64,000 nt of DNA, from the NCBI RefSeq assembly GCF_900198195.1, contig NZ_LT899436.1, positions 4,368,001-4,432,000 of the forward strand, read 5' to 3'. Position numbers and translations under genes: made by a program. Positions within the stretch are counted from its first letter, which is position 1. The number at the start of each line of letters is the position of its first letter. The notes beneath the pieces are model-generated. The model ran no database searches and had not been told where the DNA came from. It was given only the letters and a program-made list of their open reading frames with translations. The DNA comes from Tenacibaculum jejuense. Its GTDB lineage: Bacteria > Bacteroidota > Bacteroidia > Flavobacteriales > Flavobacteriaceae. Positions 1 to 8,675 of the stretch are shown here, in pieces.

Positions 1-25
1 ATTTTGGATTTTTCTTTATTTCCAT
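1..25 (-). CDS. Probable energy transducer TonB, N-terminal start only (runs off left edge)
   Basis: Only eight codons are visible: an ATG at 25 on the minus strand, preceded by AAAGG, reading MEIKKNPK toward the window edge. In flavobacteria a tonB-like gene often follows gcvH and a VanZ-family gene, and its product begins with a short Lys/Pro-containing cytosolic segment before one membrane span. TonB would pass proton-motive energy to outer-membrane receptors such as the three in this window. The call rests on eight residues plus gene order, so it is tentative. Confidence 0.42.
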
Positions 26-73
26 CCTTTTAGTTTTTTCTGGTTTGCTAATTTAGTTAAATTCTTTGGACTT

Positions 74-463
74 TTACAAGCTATTTAACATATTGATTAG
101 ATTTTTTTCAATTCTATTAAAAAATAACAAACCTATTAATACTCCTACAGTATTTGCTAGCATATCTAGATATTCAAACGATCTGTAGCTCGTTAAATTC
201 GCTTGAAGAAATTCCATTAAAATTCCAAAAGCGATACATAAGATTACAACTGCTTTTTTCTTGCTTTTTTTTATGAAAGCTAACATCCAAATTACAGCTA
301 GTGTAAAGTATGCTAAAGCATGTTGTACTTTATCTATAGAACTAAAATTTATTATTGACTTTCCTTTAAGATTTGCTAAGCTTAAGTAAGTAATTATTAA
401 AGTTAGTAATATAGCAAGGTATATAGCTTTATCCTTTAATAAGCTCTTGATAAGCTTCAGCAT
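74..463 (-). CDS. VanZ-family small integral membrane protein
   Basis: The product has 129 residues and four hydrophobic segments (roughly 13-32, 50-63, 70-88 and 98-115). It carries the VanZ-like pattern [13 protein letters not shown] near residue 44 and a following helix with GILMEFLQ. VanZ is named for teicoplanin resistance in enterococci, but most family members, including those in flavobacteria, have no shown link to antibiotics and their function is unknown. The ATG at 461-463 lies inside the end of gcvH, so the genes overlap by 35 bp and are probably translationally coupled. It is the last complete gene of the leftward ruvA-sprA-gcvH cluster. Confidence 0.8.
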   Translation of the reverse strand: MLKLIKSLLKDKAIYLAILLTLIITYLSLANLKGKSIINFSSIDKVQHALAYFTLAVIWMLAFIKKSKKKAVVILCIAFGILMEFLQANLTSYRSFEYLDMLANTVGVLIGLLFFNRIEKNLINMLNSL

Positions 464-809
464 CTAATAATCCTTCTATTTGGCTAGTATCAGCTATTTT
501 TATTTTAATCATCCAACCTGCTCCATAAGGATCAGAATTCACCAATTCTGGCTCGTCTTCTAAAGTTTCATTAAATTCAGTCACCTCACCTGTTAAAGGC
601 ATAAAAAGGTCTGAAACAGTTTTTACAGCTTCTACAGAGCCAAAAACTTCTTCTATTGCTACAGTATCATCTAAAGTATCTACGTCCACGTAAACGATAT
701 CACCTAACTCACTTTGTGCAAAGTCAGTGATTCCTATTGTAGCCACATCACCCTCTATTTTTATCCATTCATGGTCTTTCGTGTACTTTAATTCTGCTGG
801 AATATTCAT
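429..809 (-). CDS. gcvH: Glycine cleavage system H protein
   Basis: The protein has 126 residues, the normal length for GcvH, the lipoyl carrier that shuttles the aminomethyl group between the P, T and L proteins of the glycine cleavage complex in the cytosol. The N-terminal segment with [10 protein letters not shown] is typical of the family. The lipoylation hairpin is seen around residues 55-70 ([14 protein letters not shown]), with the modified lysine being the K of EAVKTVS. The gene lies 34 bp downstream of sprA, an arrangement common in flavobacteria, and overlaps the VanZ-family gene. No gcvP or gcvT is present in the window. Confidence 0.97.
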   Translation of the reverse strand: MNIPAELKYTKDHEWIKIEGDVATIGITDFAQSELGDIVYVDVDTLDDTVAIEEVFGSVEAVKTVSDLFMPLTGEVTEFNETLEDEPELVNSDPYGAGWMIKIKIADTSQIEGLLDAEAYQELIKG

Positions 810-843
810 TGTAATGTTGTTTTATATATGTTTAGATTTGATT

Positions 844-3800
844 TTAGTTTCCTAAGTTATATACTAGATTAAATCCTCCATTAATTGATTGTCTAGGAAA
901 ATTTGTTGAAATAGCATAATCGAATGTATTATGGTTATAATAAAATGAAACTGTTAAGTTCTTATTTAAATTATAATCTGCTAAAAACTTTAATCCGAAT
1001 AAGCGTTCTCCTCCAGTAATCTGATTATTTTGCTCATCAATAGAACGTATTAATGTTAAGTTATCTCGCAAAGATATGTCTGCTCTGAAATTAACATCTC
1101 CTTTAAGAGTTTCTTTTTTGCCAGTAATTCTCGTGATAAATTTAACGTCTTTTATTCTATATCCTAGTCCAAGAACGTACTCAGTTCCTTTAATATCTGT
1201 TAATGTGTTATTATTAAAGTTAAGTGTTAAACTTCTATCTTTATTAATTTGCCCACGGAATGAAAAGGAATTTTTCATTTTCATATCCACTTTAATTAAA
1301 GGCGAAAACTCGTCTACTAAAGTTGCTGACGAAATTAATAATTCTGGTTGATAATTCCCCGAACTATTTGTTAAACTAAGATCATTAGGATCGAACTGTA
1401 AATTATTTGTATAATTAAGAATACTATAAGATGATTTATAACTATGAGATAAAGTAAAAGAAGAGAATCTCTTTTTAAACCATTTAACTTTCATTAAACC
1501 ATTATAACGCATCGTCCAATTTGGAATTGGTATATTTCTAAAAATACCTGTGTCTACATCGTTAGGATTAACTCCAGAATAAGCAGCTAAGAAAGCTGGT
1601 AACATAGATTGTTGTCCTTCTCTTTGAAAAGCTCTAAAAATTCCATTAGGTTGTGCTTGACTCGCTAGTCTATCAGATACAATTTGCCTGTAGCCTAAGA
1701 ACTTTTCATACAATGCATCACTATCTTCAAACATAGTTCCTAGCATGAAATGACTAATATTAAAGTTTCCAGTTTCAAATGCTAATAAGTCTGGATTTTG
1801 TCTTACGCTACCATCTGCAAATCTAACTATATCTAACTGTTGGCTTGTATTAGATGTTCTAATACGAGTTCCTCTTAAGTCAATAGTAAAATCTTTAAAT
1901 GGTTTGATTGAAATGTTATAATCTAATTTGTTGGCTTGAGTTTGAGCAAAATTCTTATTGAAATAATCTTCATTTTCTCCTCTGGTAACTAACCAACCTT
2001 GTTCAATACCTTTACTTATGATATCTGTTTGGCTACCAAAAACAAAACCGAAAGTAGGAGCTGCATTTCCATTAAAATTACTTCTTCCTAAGAAGCCTAC
2101 AGATGGTCGATAACCTTGTAATAAAGTTCCATTTTCTTGAGAGTAACTAATCTTTGCACGCTTTACTGATGTTATTACATCGTAAGTTCCTTTTAATAAC
2201 TTTTGACTAAAAGATGCATTCTTCTTTAGCTTAGGTTTTGGAGCATTTTTAGCTTTTGCTCCTAAAGCTACTTTACCTTTAGCACCTTTCTTTTTAGTTC
2301 CTTTTAGTAATAATTTATCTAAACCTAATGTTTTATAAAAACGGTTAAAATCTATAGTAGCATTAATGTTATGCTTATTGGCATTTTGAATCATATTACC
2401 CACTTTATCCTCAATACTTACATCTACAGAATTTCCATTAATATCTGTTTCAGTAATGGTACTTCTAGAAGAAGCCTGCCAATCAAAATCAGCAGTGTAA
2501 CCATAATCTGAAGTAATAAAATTTAAATATGGTAACTTATTTATTGGTAAGTTATATGTTGCATTTAAAGTCTGATGGTATTGATTCCTTCTACCAAAGG
2601 CAAAGAATTTATCAAAAATTTCAAGTTCTTCATCTTCACCAAAACTATCATATATATAATTGTTTGTTGCTTTGAAGTTTAAATTCAATGAACGAGTTAA
2701 ATCAAACACAACAGCATAATCCCAATCAAATAGAAACCTTCTTTGTATTAATTCAGGCTGTGCTACTGGTAAGTCGACTAAATTTCTTGATTGTTGTAGA
2801 TTATAATTTCTATTTATTTTTGAGTTTAATGCTAATGATTTAGGTATAGGATTAAAATTTAAATCTTTTATAAATTTCCAGTGCTTACTCTTTAATTTTT
2901 CTGATTTTTTAAAAGGCTCTATACTCCAAGGAGCAAAATTGAAATTATAACTAGCTCCTGCCATTAAATTTTGATTGACAAATCTCTCAATATTATAATC
3001 TCTGTGAAACTCTTCATTGAAAGCATAAGAAACAGAAATGTTTTCAACATCGTAAAACTTAGGTTTTTTGTCACTTTTAGGGTTTCTGTTTTTCTTAACA
3101 TTAATAAAGCTAATACTTTTTCTTCTAGTATAATCTTGGGCATTCTCTGCATTTCGCTTTACTTGATCTGATCCGGAAGCTTTTGCATCTGCAAGCTCTA
3201 CATCTTGATATTGTGGATCGAATTTTGGATCAATAAATTGCTCTCCATAACTATAACTCATAGGTACTTGCATGTTCCATTTTTGAGGCATCATTTTACC
3301 TAATTGAACATTTGTAGCTACACTATATTGTTTATTTTCTTCTAAACTTCGCTCTTGTACTCTTTGGTCTACATTTCCAAAACCTACAGTAGACATGCTT
3401 CCTGCTAAACTTAAATCTGCAACATCAGCAAAATTTGCATCTGCATTTAATACAGCTGCCCAACCTCCTTTATTATCAAAACCAACTGCTCTTAATTCGT
3501 TAAACCAAACTTCTCCGCTAACATTGGTAGATGTATTATTTTTCACTCCTAACAATACTGTTCTAATTTGAGCTAAAGTCGGATTACCTTTAACTTTAAT
3601 TATTAGTCCGTTTGATGCTGTACTTGTATATACATCTGTAACTGCTGTTCCAGTTCCATCACGTTCAAGTTTTAAACTTGCTAATTCTGTTAACTGAACA
3701 TCTAAATTATTTTCCTCTGGCCACACATCTAAAGGACCCGCACTTGATGTAGATAATATTAATGGTCTTTCAATTTCGTAATAGTTATCATTCAAATCTG

Positions 3801-6800
3801 TTCCTAATCTGATGATAGCATTCATATCATTATCTCCTACTACTCTACCTGGAATATCTTCAGCGTGTAAGAACATTTTTAAATTCTTATATCGACGTAA
3901 ATCGATACTAATGTTTTTGAAAATAGCTCTAGCTTTATTAGGTTCTAAATCTGTAACTGTAATTGTAGATGATTGTTCGTTTTGTCTTTGTATTCTGTTG
4001 GTTCCTTGTAACTGTTCTCTAGGAATTCCTGGAGGTAGTTCATAACGATCGTCATTTTGCTCGATACTTACTACACCAACTTCAAAGTTATTTAAATCAA
4101 CATTATCTAAATCTTCTTGAGGTTGTACTGCAGGATCTAAAGTTCTAGTATATCGTCTCCAATCACCACGAACTAATTCTAACTCTGCGAAACGTAAAAC
4201 TACAGGCATTCTAAACTGTGTTAAATACATACGCATAAAACGAATACTATTAAAATCTGTAATACCTCCTACTGCTTGAGAAAAACCATTTCTAACTGGA
4301 ATTCTAAACTGGTACCAAGTAGTACTTCTTGTATCTCCGTTAGGTAAAGAAATAGGTTCAGATTTTACATCTACAATAAAATTAGATCCTTTAACTAAAT
4401 CATTCTTTTTTAGTGATACTTCATATTCGAAATAAGCACTAACCGCATCCATGGTTTGATCACGGTTTAAATCTTCAGCATCAGGATAAGTAGAACCTGA
4501 TGTTGGAAAGTCTTCACTAGATTGATCTATTGTTGGTGAGTTTCCTTGGGTACCATTATAGTTTTTATAACGAGTAAGAATTGAAGCTCCTGTAGCATCG
4601 AATTCACTTCCTCTAAAAAATTGGAAATTATCTCCTGCTGGGTCATTTCCAAAAATGCTTCTTGCTTGTTCTACATTTGTAATTCCAGGAAAATTTTGAA
4701 CAATTTTCTCAAGTTCTTGTGTATCATTTAATCCATCTAAACCAACATCTTGCTGTGATCTTTCATCTGGATCTGTACTAAATGCATATAAAATAGATGG
4801 ATTTCTTGGAATATTACCCCAAACTGTTTCAACTTGTGGTGCAGGATTTTGAGTTGTAGACAAACCATTTTCAAACTGCTTTTGTGAATCTCTAAGAATA
4901 TCTTCAGAAATACTTCCTAAGTTAATAAATAATTTTCCTTGATTAATATCACTTTGTGGATCAACTCCATTTGGTAAACCTTCTTCAGTAGTTAAAGAAT
5001 ATCCTTCATACGGATCCATTAACCAAAACTGAACATACTCTACGTTTGCTTGCTCGAAGTTATTAGTAGTTGTTAGAGCACGCATTATTCCTCCCCATTT
5101 GTCTTCTGGATTTCCTGCTGCTTGATTAAAGTTATACGGACCTCTTTCGTTTGGATAGAATGCTAAATCTAACGTACGCACAAGGTTTAACTGGGTGATA
5201 TCTAAATCTGTATTTGGAAATAATTCAGAGAAACTAATTTGCCTTACTTCATTTCTTGATAATTCAATATCATTGATATTAGATGGTCTTGCGGCGCCAT
5301 TGGTATAAAATAACTGATCAATACTATACCAAGCTAATTTTCCTCTATTATCATTATATCTTAAGTCAATATCTTCTGAAAAAGGTTGAGATAACGGTGA
5401 ACTGGCTAAAGCCCACTGCTGAGGAGAAGTTAAATTGATCGGAATTTGTGTTGCTTCGAAGTCATCTAAATATGATGTAGCTGCTCCATTAACATCAATT
5501 CCACTTGGTGAACCTGGTAATAAATATGCCATATCTGCTCTAACAGATAAATTTGATGGTGCATCAGTTTCAACAAAAGGTAGTTTATTAGCAAGTTTTG
5601 TAAAGTATGGCACTTCAGTAGAAAAATCTACATTTAAACCAAACATCATATTATCTATTGGCTCTGCGCCAAAATTTACTTTTGGTGTAATTGGTCTTTC
5701 TGTAACGTTTAAAAATGTAGCACCAAGAATAAAGTTTTCATTAAACTTATGCTCTACATCTACTCCTAAAAATGTTTTTCTTTGTTGATTGAAGAACGTG
5801 TTGTTTTCTACAGAAGCATTAATTGGAACTCCAGAAGCTTCTAGTCCTGGATCTAAAATTTGAACTCTACCTAATTGGTAATCTACTACATAATCAACAC
5901 CTTCTACTAAAGTTCTTCCTCCTGCTGTAACTCTTACAGATCCTCTAGGTATATTAAATGCTCCTAATGGTATTCCTCTACTTGTTTCTGATTTATAATA
6001 TCCTTTCAAGAAAAATTTATCTCTGTCTTGAAATTCGTTTTTTGCTTGAATTTTTGTTGTTGAATATAATTGATCGAAAGCAAAACGCTGCCTGTCTCCA
6101 GCATCTGTTATCGCTAAATCTTCTCCAAAAGGTTCTGGTTTTGGAAAGTAAATTAATCCTCTTGCAGAATTTACTGTAATTCCTTCAACATAATCAAAGA
6201 AACCATCTCCTCCGTCTACTTTAAACTGACTTTGATCTAACTTATCAATTTCGAATAAATTTAAAAGTGTTCTGTTTAATAGACCTGGATCGTTTGCCCC
6301 TTGTAACGTATTTTGAAGTATACCCGTGTTGTCATCTCTATACAACAATTCGAATCGAAAACCATCTTGACTCAAAGGCACAGCTCCTAAAGCATAAACA
6401 TTTTTCATCATTAACCTCCATGTAGGAAAAGGCACAAAATCATTTGGAGCAATTTCTCTTCTAGTGGTTAAGATTTCACTACGTAATAACTTTACAGCTA
6501 TGTTTGATGGCGCATTAATTCCATCGTTAGAAAATTCTCCAACTCTAAATATAGTTTCGCTAACTGGAGCTCCATTTTCTTGCGCACCTACTACAGTATA
6601 TTCATAGGCTACAGCTAAAACTTCTCCATCATTTAGTCTTCTATTTAAAGATATAAATCCTAATTGCGGATGTAATGTATACTCGTTAGGTTGTAGTTTT
6701 CTGGCATTTTGTAAATATGAATAATCTCTACCTTGGACCATTTGAGCTGGAACAGCAGTATTTATTGTAGCTACATCTCTAATTCCTCCGTTATCAACAA

Positions 6801-8022
6801 ACAAATCATTAATATCGTTTACTCCATTGTATGGTAAATTCTGTCCTCTAACAGTGATTGGATTGTTGACTACATCTACGTACCCTTCTTGGAAAACACC
6901 TCCGACAGCTTCTGCACTTACTAGATTATTTGGTTTAGATTCTGCTAAATCTGCAAAAGCAACGATACTTCTAAAGTCTGTTACATTTTGGTTTCTATTA
7001 GTTACCCATACTTCAATCCTATTAATATTTATAGGACTATTAATTAAAGGATAGTTTTTTAGTGCACTTTCGTAATTCTCTCTAAAAAATTGAGATAAGA
7101 AGAAGTGTCTGTCATTATCATAATCTGTAGCTCTAATTTCAAAAGTTTCTATAGATCCTCCAGCTTGAGCAACAACATTACGTGATTGTGAATTTTGTTG
7201 AGAAAATACAGATCGAATTGTTGTTTTTCCAAACTGAAAATCTGCTCGAACTCCAAATAAAGCTTGCGCTCCGTTTATTAAAGAGTTCTTGATGGGTAAG
7301 TTTACATTACCTGCATCAATCTTTTGAATAATATCATCTTCAGTTGGTGTGTATTCTAACTTGATGATATTCTGAAAATCGAAAGTAGTTTGAGTATCGT
7401 AATTTGCGGTAACTTGTAATCTTGTTCCTACTTTTGCTTGTATACTTGCGCTAATTTGCTGATCAAAATCAAAGGTAAAACTACTTTGGTTTTCAACTGA
7501 AATTTGTGGGTTTTCGGTATTTTGATAAATACCACCTAATTTTATACTAATCTGACCTGTTGGTATAACCTCAACTTCGCTTCCTCCAAAAATTGATTCG
7601 AAAAATTTAGAGTTCACATAGTACTTTGGCAGTAGGTTTTTCCTTGCCTTTTCGCTTCCTTTTTTATTAGGATTTGCAGCATCTACTTTTTCCTTGAAAT
7701 AGGACTTCAAATCATTTCTTAAACGAAACTTATTGTATTCTCTTGGAGTTAAATACATTGGGGTTCCAATGACATAATCTCCTATTTTTTCTACAATAAC
7801 AAATTTATCAATAGACTTGTCATATGACACTTCAACCGAAGTTGGATTATTTAAAAAGAGGTGTGCTTTTTGATTGAAATTAAAATTATATTTCAAAGGA
7901 ATGACCGTATCTTTTTTCTTAGTGATAGAGTCATTCTTCTTTGTTGTATTTTGAGCAAATAAAACAACACTTACCAATAAAGCAAGTGCCGTTAAACATT
8001 TATTGCGAAAATTTTCTCCCAA
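844..8022 (-). CDS. sprA: T9SS outer-membrane translocon / gliding motility protein SprA
   Basis: This 2392-residue protein is the size expected for SprA of flavobacteria (Sov in Porphyromonas), the giant single-chain beta-barrel that forms the outer-membrane pore of the type IX secretion system and is needed for gliding. An N-terminal hydrophobic stretch (CLTALALLVSVVLFAQ) is a signal peptide. The rest alternates plug-like and strand-rich segments, with aromatic-rich strands to the C-terminal end. The best start is a TTG, since no ATG is available before the signal peptide. It lies only 5 bp after the ruvA stop, so the two are probably co-transcribed. The Lys/Ala-rich segment near residues 1900-1935 (GTKKKGAKGKVALGAK) is an unusual basic insert. 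The identification is secure; the exact start is not. Confidence 0.96.
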   Translation of the reverse strand: MGENFRNKCLTALALLVSVVLFAQNTTKKNDSITKKKDTVIPLKYNFNFNQKAHLFLNNPTSVEVSYDKSIDKFVIVEKIGDYVIGTPMYLTPREYNKFRLRNDLKSYFKEKVDAANPNKKGSEKARKNLLPKYYVNSKFFESIFGGSEVEVIPTGQISIKLGGIYQNTENPQISVENQSSFTFDFDQQISASIQAKVGTRLQVTANYDTQTTFDFQNIIKLEYTPTEDDIIQKIDAGNVNLPIKNSLINGAQALFGVRADFQFGKTTIRSVFSQQNSQSRNVVAQAGGSIETFEIRATDYDNDRHFFLSQFFRENYESALKNYPLINSPININRIEVWVTNRNQNVTDFRSIVAFADLAESKPNNLVSAEAVGGVFQEGYVDVVNNPITVRGQNLPYNGVNDINDLFVDNGGIRDVATINTAVPAQMVQGRDYSYLQNARKLQPNEYTLHPQLGFISLNRRLNDGEVLAVAYEYTVVGAQENGAPVSETIFRVGEFSNDGINAPSNIAVKLLRSEILTTRREIAPNDFVPFPTWRLMMKNVYALGAVPLSQDGFRFELLYRDDNTGILQNTLQGANDPGLLNRTLLNLFEIDKLDQSQFKVDGGDGFFDYVEGITVNSARGLIYFPKPEPFGEDLAITDAGDRQRFAFDQLYSTTKIQAKNEFQDRDKFFLKGYYKSETSRGIPLGAFNIPRGSVRVTAGGRTLVEGVDYVVDYQLGRVQILDPGLEASGVPINASVENNTFFNQQRKTFLGVDVEHKFNENFILGATFLNVTERPITPKVNFGAEPIDNMMFGLNVDFSTEVPYFTKLANKLPFVETDAPSNLSVRADMAYLLPGSPSGIDVNGAATSYLDDFEATQIPINLTSPQQWALASSPLSQPFSEDIDLRYNDNRGKLAWYSIDQLFYTNGAARPSNINDIELSRNEVRQISFSELFPNTDLDITQLNLVRTLDLAFYPNERGPYNFNQAAGNPEDKWGGIMRALTTTNNFEQANVEYVQFWLMDPYEGYSLTTEEGLPNGVDPQSDINQGKLFINLGSISEDILRDSQKQFENGLSTTQNPAPQVETVWGNIPRNPSILYAFSTDPDERSQQDVGLDGLNDTQELEKIVQNFPGITNVEQARSIFGNDPAGDNFQFFRGSEFDATGASILTRYKNYNGTQGNSPTIDQSSEDFPTSGSTYPDAEDLNRDQTMDAVSAYFEYEVSLKKNDLVKGSNFIVDVKSEPISLPNGDTRSTTWYQFRIPVRNGFSQAVGGITDFNSIRFMRMYLTQFRMPVVLRFAELELVRGDWRRYTRTLDPAVQPQEDLDNVDLNNFEVGVVSIEQNDDRYELPPGIPREQLQGTNRIQRQNEQSSTITVTDLEPNKARAIFKNISIDLRRYKNLKMFLHAEDIPGRVVGDNDMNAIIRLGTDLNDNYYEIERPLILSTSSAGPLDVWPEENNLDVQLTELASLKLERDGTGTAVTDVYTSTASNGLIIKVKGNPTLAQIRTVLLGVKNNTSTNVSGEVWFNELRAVGFDNKGGWAAVLNADANFADVADLSLAGSMSTVGFGNVDQRVQERSLEENKQYSVATNVQLGKMMPQKWNMQVPMSYSYGEQFIDPKFDPQYQDVELADAKASGSDQVKRNAENAQDYTRRKSISFINVKKNRNPKSDKKPKFYDVENISVSYAFNEEFHRDYNIERFVNQNLMAGASYNFNFAPWSIEPFKKSEKLKSKHWKFIKDLNFNPIPKSLALNSKINRNYNLQQSRNLVDLPVAQPELIQRRFLFDWDYAVVFDLTRSLNLNFKATNNYIYDSFGEDEELEIFDKFFAFGRRNQYHQTLNATYNLPINKLPYLNFITSDYGYTADFDWQASSRSTITETDINGNSVDVSIEDKVGNMIQNANKHNINATIDFNRFYKTLGLDKLLLKGTKKKGAKGKVALGAKAKNAPKPKLKKNASFSQKLLKGTYDVITSVKRAKISYSQENGTLLQGYRPSVGFLGRSNFNGNAAPTFGFVFGSQTDIISKGIEQGWLVTRGENEDYFNKNFAQTQANKLDYNISIKPFKDFTIDLRGTRIRTSNTSQQLDIVRFADGSVRQNPDLLAFETGNFNISHFMLGTMFEDSDALYEKFLGYRQIVSDRLASQAQPNGIFRAFQREGQQSMLPAFLAAYSGVNPNDVDTGIFRNIPIPNWTMRYNGLMKVKWFKKRFSSFTLSHSYKSSYSILNYTNNLQFDPNDLSLTNSSGNYQPELLISSATLVDEFSPLIKVDMKMKNSFSFRGQINKDRSLTLNFNNNTLTDIKGTEYVLGLGYRIKDVKFITRITGKKETLKGDVNFRADISLRDNLTLIRSIDEQNNQITGGERLFGLKFLADYNLNKNLTVSFYYNHNTFDYAISTNFPRQSINGGFNLVYNLGN

Positions 8023-8027
8023 CCTTT

Positions 8028-8609
8028 TTACAAATTTTTTAGTGCCTTCTTAATTAGCTCTTCTACACTAGCAGACGGCAATTCTTTTAAAATATCGTTT
8101 ATAACTTTACCTGCTTGTTTTCGTGCAAAGCCTAAAACCTCTAATGCAGATAACGCTTCTTCTTTGTTTGTATTGTTTTCAACTACTGAAACTTCATCAA
8201 TATCAAATGTCTTTAATATCTTTTGTTTCAAATCAATGATAACACGCTGCGCTGTTTTTGCCCCAATTCCTTTAACGGATTGTATTAGGCTTACATTTTC
8301 TGATGCTATAGCTTGCTGTACTTCTTCAGCTGTCATTGAAGACAACATAGTTCTCGCTATACTTGGGCCAACACCAGAAACTGAAATTAACAGCTTAAAC
8401 ACTTCTCGTTCTACTTTGTTAATAAAACCAAAAAGTGTGTGAGCGTCTTCTCGTATTGATAAATGCGTATATAACAATACATTTTCATCTGTGGGGAGAG
8501 CAGAGAAAGTATTTAATGAGATATGGAGTAAATATCCTAACCCATTACAGTCAACAACTACATAAGTAGGATTTTTTTCAACAAGTCTTCCTTTTATTTG
8601 TGTAATCAT
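8028..8609 (-). CDS. ruvA: Holliday junction branch migration protein RuvA
   Basis: RuvA tetramers bind the Holliday junction and recruit the RuvB motor for branch migration. The 193-residue length fits. The N-terminal OB-fold (MITQIKGRLVEKNP) is followed by two helix-hairpin-helix motifs, VSGVGPSIARTML and VKGIGAKTAQRVI, and by a C-terminal three-helix domain (KEEALSALEVLGF) that contacts RuvB. The gene is immediately upstream of sprA with 5 bp between them and follows maeB by 66 bp, with no terminator visible in that gap. RuvB and RuvC are not in this window. Confidence 0.97.
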   Translation of the reverse strand: MITQIKGRLVEKNPTYVVVDCNGLGYLLHISLNTFSALPTDENVLLYTHLSIREDAHTLFGFINKVEREVFKLLISVSGVGPSIARTMLSSMTAEEVQQAIASENVSLIQSVKGIGAKTAQRVIIDLKQKILKTFDIDEVSVVENNTNKEEALSALEVLGFARKQAGKVINDILKELPSASVEELIKKALKNL

Positions 8610-8675
8610 TGTTCTCTTTTAACAGACGCCTAAAGTAATAAATTTTTTATTTCTGTAAAACCAGTAATATCCTAC

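Noticed and set aside
74..463. Antibiotic resistance by VanZ
   Set aside because: Only the family name suggests it; no other van genes are present and the family is widespread without resistance.
5435..5788. 117-codon plus-strand frame inside sprA (and several shorter ones)
   Set aside because: Antisense shadows of a long AT-rich gene with no signal peptide, motif or start context.
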